Source of the DNA: Haliclystus octoradiatus
Taxonomy: Eukaryota; Cnidaria; Staurozoa; Stauromedusae; Haliclystidae
DNA length: 64,000 nt
Assembly (NCBI GenBank): GCA_916610825.1
Contig: OU744446.1
Coordinates: forward strand, 30,084,445-30,148,444
Direction: 5' to 3'
The notes under the pieces are model-generated. The model ran no database searches and was not told the origin of the DNA. It saw nothing but the letters and a program-made list of their open reading frames with translations. The position numbers and the translations under genes are program-made. Below are positions 11,199-23,905 of the stretch, in pieces. Within the stretch, counting starts at the first letter, position 1; every line of letters starts with the position of its first letter.

Positions 11199-14100
11199 AT
11201 GGCTGACGTTGCAACTGATACTAATGGCATACCCTGCCAACAAAGGCAACAGAACACAGTTGTTTCATTTGACAATATGTGGACGACTCAAGGCAATGCT
11301 AAATTTCAAATTGTGAGTGCTAATCAGGGTGGAGATGGTTCAACTGGCGGGGAACATTATTTACAAGTTGATGAAAATACTGGAAAAGTTTCTGCTAATG
11401 GAATGGGGAATAGCAAATCAAGTGAGTTGGCGCTTCTATTTCATTTGTTTGTTCAAATAAGAAATTGTGACACATGGTAATTGTTCGGTTTGATAATCTG
11501 ATAGTGTAGTATAGTGTAACCCGCTCCAGTGCAAATCAAAGTCGCTAAAAAGGAGGTTAGGGGATTCCTATAAAATTGGAATTGAAGATCACCCTTTGTA
11601 CGTAATAGTATGAAACAGAAATTTGTCAAAGATAGCTGCGAGAAAAAAGAATCCGACATTATTTAACAATGGAGAAAATAAGCATTAAAGATTTGCGGAA
11701 AATATCTGTCACAGTAAATTGCTGGAATGCAGACTTGGTTGCAGATAAGCAGAAATTCTACTTATCAAAACGCTCTTAAATGGGTTAAACTGTAGGCCTA
11801 TAGGCCTTCTTGGAATATGATTGTGAAGCAATTGCCAATTACACATCTTTTTAGGGTCCAAATTTTGAAATTATTTCCAAAAAGGTGTTCCAACCAGACC
11901 TGTATATTATCTGGATTCCTATTTAATGTACTTTTCTTTCAATTTCTTTGTGGAAAGTAGGCTACGTTACATACGTAGACTGGTCTTACATCCATATTAT
12001 ACTACGGTCAAACCTGTTATGACGGTCATCTCTATACAGCGGCCACCAGTCTATAGTGGTCACTCTTGCAATGTCTAAAATATTATTTTCTATTGAATCA
12101 AACCTGTATATAAAGGCCACCTGTCTGTAGTGGTCAATTTATCTACCTCATAGCTGGCTGTTGTATACAAGCTTAATTGTACTCTGCATACTTATTATTG
12201 TGATTCTAGCTAAATTATAGTTCCTTAAACCTTTCTGTTTGCAGCCCTATTTAAAGTGTTCACCATGATGCACATGGGTGGTGCTTCTGGTGCACCAGAA
12301 ATATTATTTATGTTGGAATGGATTGGTGGTGAAGATAGCGGACAAGATGGCCGCATGGTTGCAATTGTTAATAACAGATTAACCTCTATAGTAAGTTTGA
12401 TTATGCAGGCTGAATTTCTCAATTGGTTTGCTAACTACAATTTGTTGCCAATATTTTGAAATTTCTCATTCTTGGATACTACGTTTATTTATTTATATTT
12501 CATATACTTATTTCATGTACAGGCTAGATATTGATTATCATATAACCAAAAGCTGACTTAAACAAATATTCAACCACAGAGCAGTTTTTAATTCCAAAAT
12601 CAAAATGTTGAATTACACAGCACTACCAACACCAATACCATAAAAATGCCATGAAAGTGTTGGCAAAGCACCATGAAAATGTAAAAAAGTGAAAACCACA
12701 AATTTTTTAAGCCATTGAAAAGTTTGAAAAGCTATGCTATGATATTCATGATATCGAGATGTGAAAATGCTTTTAAAATGCCATGAAATTTCAATTTTGT
12801 TAATGGTTTTGGTCAGGGGTGGCACCAGGATTTGCAGAATTGCAGAATTGTGTGTATTTATAGTCCTCCATCATCTGCCTTGAACTTGCAAGAAAATATC
12901 AATCTCTGTCAATCTATTGAGTCTGAAGTATCCGCAACATTTCCATTTTATATGACAGGTGACTTCAATTTACCACTTATTGATTGGACAGTACCTCTTA
13001 GTAAAGGCAACACTGCTCACAATAATTTTGTAGATTGTATATGTCGCAATGGTCTCACACAGCTAATAACTGAACCTACACATGGTACATCCACACTTGA
13101 TCTATTCATTTCAAATCGTCCTACTACAGTTTTAAATTCATCAGTTATAGAACAATTCACTCCAAGCTGCGATCACTCAATGATTGAGATTGATCTTGAT
13201 ATTCAAAATTGTACACATTATAATCCTATCAAAAGATTTAAGACTCCTAACTTCAGAAAAGCAAATTATCAAGAAATATGTCGTGTTTTGTCTTCAATAA
13301 ATTGGAACTCGTTATTTTCTAACTGCATCAATGTTGAACAATACTGGCTAAAGTTGTGCTCTGTTTTTGATAGTATTATTTATGATGATAATTTAGTTCC
13401 AAAATTTAAATGTGGTAGGGTAAGGAAATACCCTGGTTACCCTAAGCATATTCGTCACCTTGCAGAAAAAAAGCGTCAACTATATCATTTATCAAAAGAC
13501 AATCCATCTTTAAAGTCGAGCTATAATAGCGCTGCCAAGATATATGCATTAGCGGTCAAAGAATTTCATCTTCAACTTGAAAATGAGGTTGTTGAAGCTG
13601 ATTCGGTGAAAAAATTCTATTCATTTGTAAATCAAAAATTGAACTCACATCCTAAAATTCCATCACTTCAATGTCCAGATGGATCCCTTACTGATGACAA
13701 TTCAATCAAATCAACTATTCTGAATAATCAATTTGCAAGTGTTTTTACTGTAGACAATGGTGTTATCCCACCGTTTGAAAAGAAAGTTGAATCCAATACA
13801 CAATTGAACTTTATTGAGTTTTCTTATAGTAAAGTTATGAACGTCATCAAAAATCTACCTTCAAAAACATCAAGAACGCCAGATTCCTACCCTGCGTTGT
13901 TCTTAAAATCAATAGCAAATGAAATTGCCATACCACTTGCAATGTTATTTGAAATATCTTTGAAATCTGCTACTCTTCCTGCTGTATGGAAAACAGCTAT
14001 TGTCAGCCCCATTTACAAGAAAGGACCTTCCAGATTAGCAGTAAATTATCGACCGATATCACTAACTTCAGTTATTTGCAAAGTTATGGAGTCTGTTATG

Positions 14101-17100
14101 GCGACAGACATTCTAAAGTATCTCAAAGCTCATAATTTAATCACTAAAGAACAGTTTGGCTTTATTTCTCGGCGTTCAACATGTACGCAATTATTAGCTG
14201 CTTTAAACCAGTGGTATGCTGCTGTAAATGAGCGTATGAAGGTCGATACAGTTTACATTGATTTTAGCAAGGCTTTTGACACTGTCTGTCATAGTAAATT
14301 AATATCAAAATTGAAGGGATATGGCATTAACTATGAACTTTTAAAATGGATAAAATCTTTTTTGACTGGTCGCACCCAACAGGTAGCTGTCGGGGATTCA
14401 ACATCGGGAATCCTCCCTGTAATAAGTGGTGTACCTCAGGGTTCAGTTTTAGGCCCTCTTCTTTTTATTGTCTATATAAATGACATTGTAAGCTGCTTGG
14501 AACTCAACTGTGGTATAAAACTCTTTGCTGATGATGCTAAGATTTCGTTTAAAAGATTTACCACTGACAGTACTCCTCTACATTCTACACTTGAAAACCT
14601 CTCCTCCTGGGCAGAACGCTGGCAACTCAAAATTGCCTAAGAGAAATGCTCTGTACTTTCATTTGGGAAATCATCTATTTCGGATGCTGCGTATCAGTTA
14701 GATGGAAAGGCATTATCACGTTCATCTTCTGTGAAAGATCTTGGAATCCTACTAACTGCAGATCTAAAGTTCACAGAACACTGTTCCATGCTAGCCGCTA
14801 AAGCAAAAAACCGTTCTTTCCTAATCAAGAAATGCTTTTCCTCAAATAACCCGGAGCTGTTAGTGAAAGCGTTCAGAACATACGTCAGACCAATGCTTGA
14901 GTCATCTACGCCAGTCTGGAATCCCTATTTCATCAAGGACATAAATATTTTAGAAAATGTTCAGCGCTCTTTCACAAGATATGTTTGTTTGAAAAATAAT
15001 TCTTACAAACCCTATGTAGATCGTCTTGCCTACCTAAACCTTGAGTCTCTAGAATTACGCCGCCTTAAGTTTGATCTTCACATGGTCTTTAGAATTTTGA
15101 AAAACTTGATTGATTTGGCTCCAGATGAATTTTTCACTATTAAACATTCCAAATATTCCTTGCGTGGACATTCACTGACACTGTACCCAACTAAATCATT
15201 TAACTATGACTGTTGCAAACATTACTTTGCAAATAGAATAATCAAGCCATGGAACTCTCTTCCTGAAGAAGTTATATCGTCTAGTTCTTTACAAACATTC
15301 AAATTTAAACTTAATCACGTTAATTTATCACAGTTCTGTAACTTTTCCTTTGCCTGTTAATTATTTCTGATAACATAGTTTTCTTTATATATATATACTT
15401 TTTTTTTTAAAGGTCACATGTAAGTGAGGATACATTTAAAAATATCCTCCTTTGTTTATTTGCCTGTTAGCCATTGTGCTACAAAATACATACATACAAG
15501 GGGGCTGGCATCCCCGACAGGGGGCTATGCCAAATTTCCATGTTACATAGAAACAATTTGGCAATAGTCTCTAATACTGGAATGGAGCTAATTCCTATTG
15601 TTTTTTACGAAATGTGTTAAAAAATTCCCCGACAGAAAATTTAGTCTTCCCCGATGGGGGGCTGAGCATCCCCGACGGGAGGGCTGTAACCCCCCTGCCC
15701 CCTCTGGTGCCACCCCTGGTTTTGGTGTCAGCAGTGCAGTGTTTGATATTTTTGAATTCGATTAAGTGTCTATTTGACCGGCAGTTGCAGCCATTATGGA
15801 TTCATGAATTCATGAACAGTTCATGAAAATTTGGGGCCATTTAACGTTCATTGACTGTTCATGAACTGTTCATGAACTCCTGAACTTTTTTCGCAGGGGT
15901 AAGCACTTCCGTCGTTTTGAATCATGATTTAAATAATCAAAATCAAAGAAATATTCAAAATTAAAGATCAATTCTCCTACATACAGCATTACTCTGAGTC
16001 AAAATTCCATTTCTCCGTCAAATATATAATTAAAAATTGTCAATATGACAGAATAAGCGATCAAAATATAAACTTTGAAAATGATTCAAGCAAGTTTGTT
16101 TACATTTTAGTGTTTTATTCATCAACAAGCGCCCGATAAAAATTCGTGTGATACCAAGGCGCGCTGTGATTGGGCACACCGTATTTTTGGTTTATGGCAC
16201 ACTTTTTAACCTTGACCAGTTTTATTAGGCCCTCACTGGAGAGCCATGCGGAAATGAGGGCCGTGATAGAATGAGGCTAGGTCAGGGTTAGGTAGAGTTA
16301 GTGTTAGGGTCCGATCACGTGATAACCACCTGGTCGAGTTTAAATACGTTGCTATTTCATCATCTCTCGTCGGCTCCAGAGCCATCTATTTACAAGAGTT
16401 GGGACACGCTTTCATGTGCCGCTATCGTCTCCTATTGGACAGATGCCATTCACGTGATTTTTTGGACGCCATTTTCGTACTTTCGGCACCAGGGTTCTTG
16501 TTCTTTTGGCGCCAGGTTTCCTGTTTTAAGCGAAGCGCGCGGAAAAATACAACTTTTATCAGTGAAAACAAACATAGGCTATTAAATTATTAATTGTTGT
16601 GTTAATAGGCACAACAGTAATCGAAAAAAAAGTATTGTTTACTATTCCAACTGGGGACAAGAATTAGAAAAAGTTGTCTTTGACTGCAAAGAATAAGCGT
16701 AAGAGCGTAAGAGATACTCTTTTAACTCTACAAACTCCTTGTCCATTTAGCAATTCCAATAGCATTGATCTGATTTACTCTTGAGCAATATGCTGATGAG
16801 ATCAATAACATAGTATACATTGAAGTAAATTTGTATTCTAATTTTGAGAGTCCAGCAAATAAATATGGAGAAAGACAACTCATAAATGGTTATATTACTC
16901 TTACTAAACAATCGCAAACCATTTCACAGAGTTCCAAAATGGCTGAAAAAAACACAACATTCTCTTGCACATGCGCACTGCTGTTGAAAACGTGCTCGGG
17001 TCCAGGCCAAAAAACATAAATGGCATCAGTGTCCCAACTCTTGTAAATAGATGGCTCTGGTCGGCTCGGCATAGCTCATTTGGAATGGGTTTGGCCAGAA

Positions 17101-17551
17101 TGCAAGTCATGTTTCAGGGTTGCTGGTTCAAGTTCTCAGGTTTTTCCAAATTTTTAATTTATTTTCATAATTTATGTTCCAAATTGTTTGTAAGTTACTA
17201 TTTGTTCATAAAATGCCTGCGTTGCTTATAATGGCTGCGACTGCCGGTCACATAGTCACAGCATTTTGAATTTGTGTGTCAATTCCAGTGAATTTGTTTA
17301 CATTATTTTGGATATTTTATTTACAGGAAAAGACTCACAGCTATACAAAAATAACTGATGCAGAACCGGAGGTGCTGTTTCGTAAAAAGATCAGGTCTCC
17401 TACTAGTCGTCAATTCCTCTTACAACACGCAGTTAGCGAACATCAGTATATTGGTTTTGATGAAAGTGGGAAAGCTTTAGCTCCATCTGATGTCAACCCC
17501 CGTGAAACAGAATCCTTATTTATCGTTTTGCCATTTTCTAAATTTCGTTAA
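11199..17551 (+). CDS. Beta-trefoil cytokine-like protein A (IL-1/FGF superfamily)
   Basis: Coding exons are 11199-11421, 12245-12390 and 17327-17551, with phases 1 and 0. They sum to 594 nt, or 197 aa. Exon boundaries are CAG/ATTTTAAATAACC upstream of ATG, GTGAGT, GCAG, GTAAGT and TTACAG. The N-terminus (MADVATDTNG) has no signal peptide. Beta-trefoil hallmarks seen are FQIVSANQGG, HYLQVDENTGKVSANG (like the FGF segment before the core strands), LFKVF, MVAIVNN, then VLFRKKI and FLLQHAVSEHQYIGF. The C-terminal third aligns by eye with both IL-1RA/IL-1 and FGF1 endings; the conserved FGF cysteine is absent. It is one of a tandem pair with 25071-30017. A secreted or leaderless signalling role is inferred. 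The last intron holds a hAT-like element and a LINE. Confidence 0.65.
12001..12140. repeat. Dispersed short repeat (ACCTGTTATGACGGTCA type)
   Basis: Two imperfect ~55-bp units with the motif pattern CCTGTNTANANNGGCCACCTGTCT. Related fragments occur near 29370, 45830 and 60050. It lies in an intron of gene A. Origin unknown. Confidence 0.45.
12832..15360 (+). pseudogene. LINE ORF2: endonuclease (partial) and reverse transcriptase
   Basis: The frame is open for 602 codons and then resumes in the same frame after one TAA (14638-14640). The endonuclease remnant shows TGDFN (residues ~42-46) and CDHSMI (~113-118). The RT core shows NYRPISL, DFSKAFDTV, GVPQGSVLGPLLF and the catalytic FADD (565-568). 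After the stop come the thumb-like region (KDLGILLTADLKF) and the C-terminal PWNSLPEEVISS motif usual in these elements. The 5' endonuclease half is missing. One nonsense change and truncation make it non-autonomous. Confidence 0.85.
12832..15489 (+). mobile_element. 5'-truncated CR1/L2-like LINE inserted in the hAT element
   Basis: The body starts inside the endonuclease domain and ends after a 3' UTR with an ATACATACATACA tail, as in CR1/L2-clade elements. It begins ~17 bp inside the left hAT end, so it either landed in a small hAT-derived MITE or was captured by it. It is oriented with the host gene. Confidence 0.8.
15795..15899. mobile_element. TTCATGAA-rich MITE copy
   Basis: Several TTCATGAA palindromes are followed by AACTCCTGAA and a TTTTCGCAGGGG terminus. 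The right end matches 47441-47552; the left terminus is lost. It lies in the last intron of gene A. Confidence 0.55.
16370..17095. repeat. Inverted-repeat element in gene A intron
   Basis: About 16375-16460 recurs inverted at 17000-17090 (shared GAGCCATCTATTTACAAGAG and its complement). The interior has no transposase-like frame. Probably a non-autonomous DNA element; no target duplication was confirmed. Confidence 0.55.
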
Positions 17552-17559
17552 TAACTTCA

Positions 17560-18720
17560 TCAACTGAATAATCTGAGTATGAACAATACTAAAGTATTTT
17601 GTAGGGTATGTTTTCTTCAGTAGCCTATAGCATGCATTAACACAATGCATCTTGATGCCAGTGTTAAAGTAATCACATGAATTACAGATTTGTCCGATTA
17701 GGGAATGTAGCAAATTAGTCTGCATTATAAAAAGTTATTTCCAACTTTTAACAAAGCGTTTATATAGTTATTAGCCAACAAATACATTTTTTAAATTGTC
17801 TTCGCTATTTTTTTCTTAAAGATATGACTGTTTTAGTTATTATTATTTTTATATAAATATAAATAATCAAATATTTATTTTTTTGTAATCTTTCAATGTC
17901 TTATCAGATCAACGAGAGACATATGCAGCAGTGCAGGCACAGTTGCAATAATTTTTGTATTATCTTTAATAATATAATGTACTTTGAGTATACATGTTGG
18001 TATACATTTGAATATGAATTATATTTTATACCTTTATAAAACATATATATTGTCTTTTTGATTGTATTGACAATATTAGGATATCACTTACAAATCCAAT
18101 TTGAATCAGTTTATGCTCTAGTTTCTTCTGTATCTGTGCATCTGTTCCGTGGATATTAATTTGTGCTTAAATACGTCAGTTCCTTCAATCAAACCTAGAA
18201 TACAGAGTTTGTTGTGGTAGTGTGTACCCATGTAGTTTTGATTCGGCACCGCATTTCCAATAATTTTCAATAAGTTATAATTGATCACTCAAATTTGGAA
18301 AAATTTAGCCTTGGAAACAACAAATGTACTATTTCCAATTCCATATAAACACTGATCAGCATATTGTGATATTTGACAAGCGCGCCAACCGCGATTTAGC
18401 AGGAAATAAGCAACCCTTGCAATTTGCATAGCAATCGTTTTCCCCTTTTTATTTGATATTGAGTCAAATAATTCAAACCCATGCAATTCAAAAGCAAATT
18501 TTGTTTTGCATTCACCAAGGTCTTTATGTCCAAGTAAAATCCTGTACAATGCTGTATTCAGTGAAAGATATGGCCTTTATAACTACAAAATAAAATACAT
18601 AAATACAAAACCTGTGTATTGCGGTCAAAAGTCTCTTTTTCATGTTCGAGTTATTCACATGGAAGGCCAACACAACATTGCCTCAAAGATAGTATGATTG
18701 CCTGTTGCGTTAGGACAAAA
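17560..18720. repeat. 3' flank of gene A, duplicated downstream of gene B
   Basis: The part 17900-18075 matches 30025-30195, and 18230-18370 plus 18600-18680 match 35420-35740 and 35800-35860. The duplication unit therefore includes the 3' flank. In copy B the unit is split by the LTR element at 30326-35209. A minus-strand frame shared by both copies ends in the residues STFVVSKAK; no gene is called. Confidence 0.65.
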
Positions 18721-19629
18721 AGCCTATCCATAAGTTAATTACTGTACGTAATTAATTACGTACAAAAACATCAAAAATTACAAACTATACTTACTAACTA
18801 CAAAACTTCTTCAGGACAAACGTTTCCTAGCATGTATATATGATAGAATTTTTGATCCTTATGGTATATGGTTGTATTTTTCTACATTTCTTGAATGTCT
18901 ATTCCTATCTCCACATTTTTGACTCATGGTTACGTAAGTGACCTTGAGTCTATACTGTCATGGTGGAAACGTTTTCATTTCATTTTTGACTAAATCTATT
19001 GTTCTTTTGAAATAACGTTCAACACACTGCTTTGCGTGCTAACAAAGGACGAACAAAAAACGATTGCGCAAGAAACACCATTTTATTGTTAAAAATACAA
19101 TGGGCATGCTGTGTGATTATTCCAAATTTTTAGCCAAATTTTTTTGACAAAAATTTTTTTCCATTGCCCGTCATGATGGCCGACTCGCAGCTTAGCGAGA
19201 TTACAATTGCATTTTTAAATGAAATGTTTTCTAATACTCCTGGATTAGTTTACATCGTTATTATCTCTTCATTGGTAGAACACATGATTATTTTCTTCTT
19301 CTCGTCATTTGAAATGGTTAATGAAAGATTTTAATCGTTCTGTAACATCACTATTTGAGGTGAAACTTCGAAGATAATTATTGTTGTGTTTTGACCATGA
19401 GAACTTTTGAACCGACAATTCATCATTTGGTTGGGGGCTTAGACAAGACAGTATTTATTGTTTGTATTGTTTTCTGAAGTTATTTATTACATCAAACTGC
19501 TAAGCCAGTCGTCATGGTTTTATTTGTTTTATTAAAATGTTTTCATTCTGCTGCGACATCAGCTTAAGAAGAGACAATTTTGCACGTCATTTACAACTCA
19601 CACTGTATTATAAGTAGTGAAAATCACGT
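18721..19629. other. Intergenic AT-rich sequence
   Basis: No gene, tandem repeat or inverted terminus recognised. Confidence 0.4.
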
Positions 19630-19712
19630 CTTCTGCTGTATCTTGGTATGGTGTAGTGGTGAAGCGTTTCATAAGGGGTGCGGGGTCTTGGGTTCAATCC
19701 CATCGGTCTGCC
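19630..19712 (+). repeat. tRNA-like (probable SINE head or tRNA relic)
   Basis: An A-box-like TGGTGTAGTGG and a B-box-like GGTTCAATCC are spaced about as in a tRNA gene. The acceptor and T stems do not pair well, so a functional tRNA is unlikely. Confidence 0.4.
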
Positions 19713-19735
19713 TAACATTATTTTTCTTTTTTTTC

Positions 19736-20310
19736 TTTGATTTATTATGTGGATATATTTTTCTTTGATTTATTATGTGGATATATTTTTCTTTAATTTA
19801 TTATGTGGATATATTTTTCTTTATATTATTATATTATTTGGATATTGTTATAATTTATTTTATTTGATTGAAGTTGATTTTTTTTTTTGATCTGATTTTT
19901 ATATCATTCGATTGGATTGATTTACTTTTTTGAATTTGATTTGATTTAATTTTTCTTTGCATGATGATTTGATTGATTTGATATTCTATTGAGTTTGATT
20001 TCAATTGGTTTATTTTGATTATTATATTATTCACCATGAGTCCGAGCGTAGCGGAGCTATTTTTCTTTATATTATTATATTATTTGGATATTGTTATAAT
20101 TTATTTTATTTGATTGAAGTTGATTTTTTTATTTGATCTGATTTTTATATCATTCGATTGGATTGATTTACTTTTTTGAATTTGATTTGATTTGATTTTT
20201 CTTTGCATGATGATCTGATTAATTTGATATTCTATTGAATTTGATTTCAATTGGTTTATTTTGATTATTATATTATTCACCATGAGTCCGAGCGTAGCGG
20301 AGCTATTTTT
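19736..20310. repeat. Nested tandem repeats: ~32-bp units, then a ~240-bp duplication
   Basis: Three short units (TTATGTGGATATATTTTTCTTT) at 19745-19815 precede a direct duplication: 19816-20060 recurs at 20066-20305, both ending ATGAGTCCGAGCGTAGCGGAGC. The 60- and 104-codon minus frames here come from the AT-rich repeat. Confidence 0.8.
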
Positions 20311-21020
20311 ATATTCGAAGTGGATAATGTTCCGGCTGCCGGAATCCTGATTACTAGCGATAATGTTCCGTGCGTCTTTTGCGCATGCGTTATCTGTTGT
20401 CTGCTTTTCTCTCACATTAGTTCAACATGCTATGGCGACGAACGGTGCTGTTCCTCGACCACGTTAATAACAATTTATATTTTTATTGTTGAACGCTGAA
20501 GTTTCAAAATTCCTATATTTTTCATTGATCAGTAATTCTCACGCACAGGAATAATGAAAACGGCACAGGAGTAATGAAAAACCAACACAACAAATAATAT
20601 TAGAAGCCATGAAGTGAACATAGGAACGATTATGCCAGTAAAATTTTGTGACTGCACAAAAACAATCACGAAAAACGAATATATGTATCTCATTAACAAC
20701 CAACGCGACAGCTACAGTATGTGAAAATAGTGTTGATCGTTCAGAGCTTTGCACGGTTCATTTGAAATGTAAACAAAAAACGGCATGAATAACCTATTCC
20801 TTTGCAGTCGGCCAGGTTTCCTAAACATTCATTCCACTATATAAACCATAGTATTTCTTACACGGTCCAAAATTATCCCAGCAACGCGAGTTACTTATTA
20901 TTGCTAGTATCTGTGTCTCATTCTCAAGTATGTCGTACGTATGGTAGTATATAAGCATGCATATTGCATGCAACTCGAAACCTAGTCACACAATGAATGG
21001 AGGGGAAAAAAATTCGAAAG
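20311..21020. other. Sequence between duplication units
   Basis: Mixed-composition DNA upstream of the copy B promoter. No gene or repeat was recognised. Confidence 0.35.
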
Positions 21021-21025
21021 AAGGC

Positions 21026-21118
21026 CACGTGATCGATCCAGTTAGAGTTACAGTTCCGCTTTCGGGATAAAAACAAGCATCAAGTAGCTGATATCAGCCA
21101 TATCACTCAGGTATAAAA
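21026..21118 (+). promoter_or_regulatory. Promoter of cytokine-like gene B
   Basis: Counterpart of 10686-10780, with CACGTG at 21026, the ISRE-like AGTTCCGCTTTC near 21050 and TATAAAA at 21112-21118. The better TATA box suggests copy B is not silenced at this level. The CRE-like cluster of copy A is not evident. Confidence 0.5.
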
Positions 21119-21134
21119 GCAGTTCTTGCGAAAG

Positions 21135-21213
21135 ATTTCATCATCATACTACTCTGTCAACAGTCTGGAGATGTTTTAAGAATTCTGAAGTGTACTTTAT
21201 CTTCTCAAAGCCG
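21135..21213 (+). other. Non-coding first exon (5' UTR) of gene B
   Basis: Matches the exon upstream of gene A and ends at a GTGAGTAAGT donor (21214). It would splice to the TTTTTAG acceptor 13 nt upstream of ATG 25071, giving a 3.8-kb first intron. Confidence 0.5.
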
Positions 21214-21825
21214 GTGAGTAAGTTGACTTTCGTTTCAGTACGTCATGAATGTCACGTAGCAGAGCAGACATTTTAGTACAGTCATTATATGAAATGACCC
21301 ACCACTAATTGCAACAGAAACTTTTTTGGCAGGGACCTATTGTCAAATTTTATGCTTAACAACATATCGAAATTCTAGAAAAATCTTGTGTCAGCAAACA
21401 TGAAACCGAGGCTAGGTACTTCAAAGAAATTAATTTTAGTATGAATCACTATGTATGAATCGTTCAAAAAAGCAGTCGCACTAAAACGAAACATATCCTG
21501 CAATCTTGTGCGACAAATTTGTATTGATTAACATTATAAATGTATCTATGTAGAAATCCCCAGAACGAGGCTAGCAGGAAAAATCATTTGATCCTATCAT
21601 TTTACCTGCCAGGCGTGTTTTTACGCGCTAATTTGCTATTGAGATGATTCTACTCACTTCAGTCTGTCTATGAAACGTTGAGACTAACATTTACTGTGTA
21701 AGTGTGTATTACTATTGACTGTGTTAATTACTATACAAAATTATTTTGTAACATTATGGAGATTGATTTTTTCTATTTACGATTTAAATTCGGGTAATGT
21801 TTTGCTCGAGACAATAGAGGCATTC

Positions 21826-22493
21826 AGCAAATGCGACGGGTGATATCTAGGACGGGATGTTCAAGAAAAGTACTGGGTCGAGTATAGGAGTATATGTCTG
21901 GTTTCTGGTCTGGTATGCCGGTCGTAAATTAACCTTTAAAAGCTTGAAGTTTGAAAAGGGGAATAAAAAATTATTAAAACAAAAAGAAAGATTTCTTCCT
22001 ATCGAGATGCTAGAAATACTTTGTTGTATTCTTCTAATCAAAAGATGATAAACGATGAAGAAATTATCCAGAAAATGTATAATCCAATAATTAATTTGCT
22101 TAAAAAAAAAATATACAACAGAAGAAAAGCTGCCAGCCCAAAATTCAAAATATTTCTATAAAAAAATGAATTTTATTGTAGTTTACGAAAAGAAGGTCCC
22201 TTTTGACTAAATCATAACACGCTTGGGAACAATTAGGAATTTGTAGCAATTTTTACTTTAACGATTATTTATTGTCTCTTCAGTCGTCATTTTTATTTTT
22301 TCTTCACGTTCTACAAACAGTGAGGCATTTATCAAATAATGTAGTAGTGAATCCCCAAACACGGGATTTTTCCAGGACATCCCCTAGCTGAACGCATGCG
22401 CATTTTCCTAATATGGCATCATTTTAGAAAATCCCGTCCTAGAAATCACGTCCTAGATATGCGACTCCGTCGCATTTGCTTAAGGTCTCTAAT
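21826..22493. repeat. Inverted-repeat element in gene B first intron
   Basis: AGCAAATGCGACGG plus ATATCTAGGACG at 21826-21860 recurs inverted at 22440-22493. The internal open frames on both strands (21847-22048) are short and mirror each other. Probably a MITE; no clear target duplication. Confidence 0.5.
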
Positions 22494-23744
22494 TTCAGCG
22501 AGAGAGTTCCACAAGGGAACAACGCGATTATAAAATGCATTTTTGTAAGTGTTTGTTATTGGAATTAGCGAACACAAAGCTTTATCGAATGACGGCGAGT
22601 TCGTATAATGTGGGTGAATCCTTCACCAGTGTATCGGGCTCTCCGATTTAGTTTAGGCTACTTCTCGGACAGAGTATTTGATTTAAGGAATATCAGTTCA
22701 GCATTACAAAACAAGAGACGTATTTGAATTCAATAACTTTATTAATAACTCATACCAAGGTGTATCTATATGTTACCTTTCTATAGTAGGTGTAGGTGTA
22801 TCCAATACTTTTCATTTTAAAGGGTTTTTTCATCAAGTTATTCATTTTCGACATTAAACTTATTAGGACACAACTCGATATTCATCACTATAAGAGTTTG
22901 ATACATTACACACTTGATTTTTGAGCACCTGAATTAAATCATCACTTTTTCATTAACAGTATCATATATAGTGTGAAGTCTTATTATTTTGCTGATTTAA
23001 ATGTTATACATACACGCTATTGTATACGCTTTTGCAAATGCAACACATTTTATTTCATTGGTTAGCCAAAATGCTCAATTCAAAAGGGCAACAATATCAA
23101 TTACATAAACATAGCAATCTTTCAAATATTTAGTGCGAAAGACCGACCATTTGAGCGGGGAGACTTGAGACAGGATGGGGTGACACGGATCAGGCCTATT
23201 TTCCTGAAATTTATCACATAACTGACAAATTAACTTTTCAGTATCAGACACTACTGCTGTTGCTTTGATTTAGGAAGTTTATTTGATCAAAATTGAGCCA
23301 GCAACAAATAATTTTAGCATTAATAAAGAACATTAACTTTCGACGCACTTGTCATCAGTCTAACTGTAACGGATTTAGCAACTTTATATCCACAAAGTAA
23401 AAATGTCAAATTTAGCACATGTAAATGAAAGCAAACTCATATCTCAACCAAATGCGATTAGTTTCCCATTGGTCGTTGATGCCAAAATGTGCCTTTAATG
23501 TCAACTTTCAAAATGGCAGTTGAAGACTTATTCTAAAATTAATTGAATCAAACGAGGAACCGCAAAATGTATGACGATCATCTAAAGCTAGTAAACTGAA
23601 ATTTCTTGACAATTAGTTATTGTTGCTCTCAGTAATTTAGGAAAACAACACAAAATAAAGTGATATATAGCATATTAGAAGATAATTTACAATGGTAATC
23701 AGGAACCCTCTCATGCCATGTCTCCCTAGGTCTAAGTCTCCCCG
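22494..23744. other. Gene B first-intron sequence
   Basis: No coding or RNA gene seen. Near 23155 a GAGCGGGGAGACTTGAGAC..GGGGTGAC stretch resembles the sub-terminal sequence at 42365, suggesting a relic of the same DNA element family. Confidence 0.35.
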
Positions 23745-23905
23745 GTCTACCCTATAAAAAGCTAAAAAGTAATTAAGTGCATGCCCCTGCGATAGGTGCA
23801 CACCAATGGTATTCTCCATATTTAAAATTTTTAAGTACACGCCCCTGCTATAGGTGCACGCCCGTGAAAGTTTTCATATTTAAGAAGTTTTAAGTGCACG
23901 TCCCT
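23745..23905. repeat. ~60-bp tandem repeat (3 units)
   Basis: Motif AAGTGCATGCCCCTGCGATAGG recurs three times with decay, near 23775, 23835 and 23890. Non-coding. Confidence 0.65.

Larger units (their letters stand above)
12814..15718. mobile_element. hAT-like element with perfect 8-bp target duplication
   Basis: Terminal inverted repeats CAGGGGTGGCACCAG at 12814 and its complement ending at 15718 are flanked by a perfect 8-bp duplication GTTTTGGT (12806-12813 and 15719-15726). CAG..GGTG ends and 8-bp duplications are typical of hAT transposons. There is no transposase; most of the interior is a LINE, and the remainder (15490-15718) is GC-richer sequence. It lies in the last intron of gene A. 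Confidence 0.82.

Noticed and set aside
16270-16312. TTAGGG-like runs
   Set aside because: Too irregular and short for telomeric or interstitial telomere sequence.
18289-18549. Minus-strand 86-codon frame downstream of gene A
   Set aside because: Only the last ~25 residues are kept in copy B (35654-35860), the rest is not conserved and no domain is recognised. Noted as a duplication feature, not a gene.
19630-19712. Functional tRNA gene
   Set aside because: A and B boxes are present, but the acceptor and T stems do not pair; kept as a tRNA-like repeat.
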